DNA of 64,000 bases from Streptomyces zagrosensis. Lineage in GTDB: Bacteria > Actinomycetota > Actinomycetes > Streptomycetales > Streptomycetaceae. A program made the translations under genes and the position numbers. Positions within the stretch are counted from its first letter, which is position 1; each line of letters starts with the position of its first letter. Location of the stretch: NCBI RefSeq assembly GCF_014203645.1, contig NZ_JACHJL010000001.1, forward strand, positions 248,001 through 312,000. The letters run 5' to 3'. Positions 63,558-64,000 of this stretch are shown piece after piece. A model generated the notes under the pieces. The model ran no database searches and was not told the DNA's origin. It was given only the letters and a program-made list of their open reading frames with translations.

Positions 63558-64000
63558 GTGCCCGCACTCGCTGAAGTTCTCACCGCGCTCGACGCTCTGT
63601 GGCCCCCGGAGCGGGCCGAGGAATGGGACGCCGTCGGCACGGTCTGCGGAGATCCTGACCGGCCCGTTACGCGCGTCCTGTTCGCCGTCGATCCCGTACT
63701 GGACATCGCCGATGAGGCGGTGCGGCTCGACGCCGACCTGCTCATCACGCACCACCCGCTCTACCTACGGGGCACGACGACCGTCGCGGCCTCGACCTCC
63801 AAGGGCCGTGTGGTGCACACACTGATCAAGCACGACATCGCGCTGCACGTGGCGCACACCAACGCGGACCGCGCCGACCCAGGCGTCTCCGACGCGCTCG
63901 CCGGAGCCCTTGACCTGCGCGTCACCGCCCCGCTCGTACCCGACCCGAGCGACCCGGCGGGCCGCCGGGGCCTTGGCCGGATCTGCGAGTTGGACGCGCC
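63558..64000 (+). CDS. Nif3-like dinuclear metal center protein, N-terminal part (3' end outside the window)
   Basis: GTG 63558 opens a frame that runs to the window edge (147 codons). VLTALDALWPPERAEEWDAVGTVCGDPDRPVTRVLFAVDP opens the Nif3/YbgI family domain. DADLLITHHPLYLRG carries the His-His metal pair, and LHVAHTNADRADPG the third site. Such proteins form hexamers with two metals per subunit. Function (GTP cyclohydrolase I type 2-like label) is uncertain. The remaining sequence would be in the next window. Confidence 0.88.
   Translation, partial: MPALAEVLTALDALWPPERAEEWDAVGTVCGDPDRPVTRVLFAVDPVLDIADEAVRLDADLLITHHPLYLRGTTTVAASTSKGRVVHTLIKHDIALHVAHTNADRADPGVSDALAGALDLRVTAPLVPDPSDPAGRRGLGRICELDA

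Overview
The window looks like chromosomal DNA of a Streptomyces or close relative. It is very GC-rich with GC-biased third codon positions. Many starts are GTG preceded by GGAGG-type ribosome binding sites. It carries a SapB/ram-type morphogenetic lanthipeptide locus, a Streptomyces-type SCO2322-family gene, GT87-PAP2 and MMPL membrane proteins, a mycothiol-type maleylpyruvate isomerase-like protein and DUF5336. No tRNA, rRNA, insertion sequence, phage gene or CRISPR array was seen. Both window edges cut genes: an alpha/beta hydrolase on the left and a Nif3-like protein on the right.

Bases 1-12900 hold mostly stand-alone genes: lytic transglycosylase, DedA, DoxX, a Clp_N-domain regulator behind two perfect palindromes, a PhoD-like metallophosphoesterase, a secreted HNH nuclease, a FetB-like membrane protein whose 3' end runs into a yybP-ykoY (manganese) riboswitch serving a TMEM165/GDT1 gene, two tiny translationally coupled unknown genes, a HAD phosphatase, and a membrane-anchored peptidoglycan-binding protein. 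Bases 13000-25640 hold an MFS-MarR fusion, GNAT enzymes, an ABM-domain protein, DUF2087 and DUF2000 proteins, an AraC regulator, a GT87-PAP2 fusion, an MMPL exporter and a thiolase with a substituted catalytic cysteine.

Bases 25761-32275 (minus strand) form a compact operon, coupled stop-to-start throughout: cobalamin riboswitch, secreted membrane-anchored alpha/alpha-toroid protein, secreted SCO2322-family protein, EcfT, double EcfA ATPase, EcfS. I read it as a B12-controlled cobalamin (or corrinoid) capture and import system. Its two surface proteins recall, in separate chains, the two domains of animal intrinsic factor. This is my leading candidate for an under-described system.

Bases 33816-42108 form a class III lanthipeptide locus: synthetase LanKC (RamC-like), a 40-residue precursor with two SxxSxxxC motifs (RamS/SapB-like), two ABC exporter half-molecules (RamA/B-like) and a convergent RamR-like regulator whose 3' end overlaps the second exporter gene by 162 bases. 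Hairpins flank the precursor gene.

Bases 42267-46998 hold a KstR-type TetR regulator divergent from a glycosyltransferase / methyltransferase / terpenoid-cyclase-fold trio of unknown product. A KstR-type operator (TNNAACNNGTTNNA) lies before the trio. A second, perfect copy lies before a MaoC-type hydratase at 59045, which suggests a split lipid or steroid-type regulon. The rest (47222-64000) holds a mycothiol-related enzyme, DUF5336 protein, secreted amidase, O-methyltransferase-like protein, MFS exporter plus SDR, a DesKR-like two-component pair interrupted by a DinB gene, an ABC-2 transporter, a Nudix hydrolase and a large repeat-bearing unknown protein.
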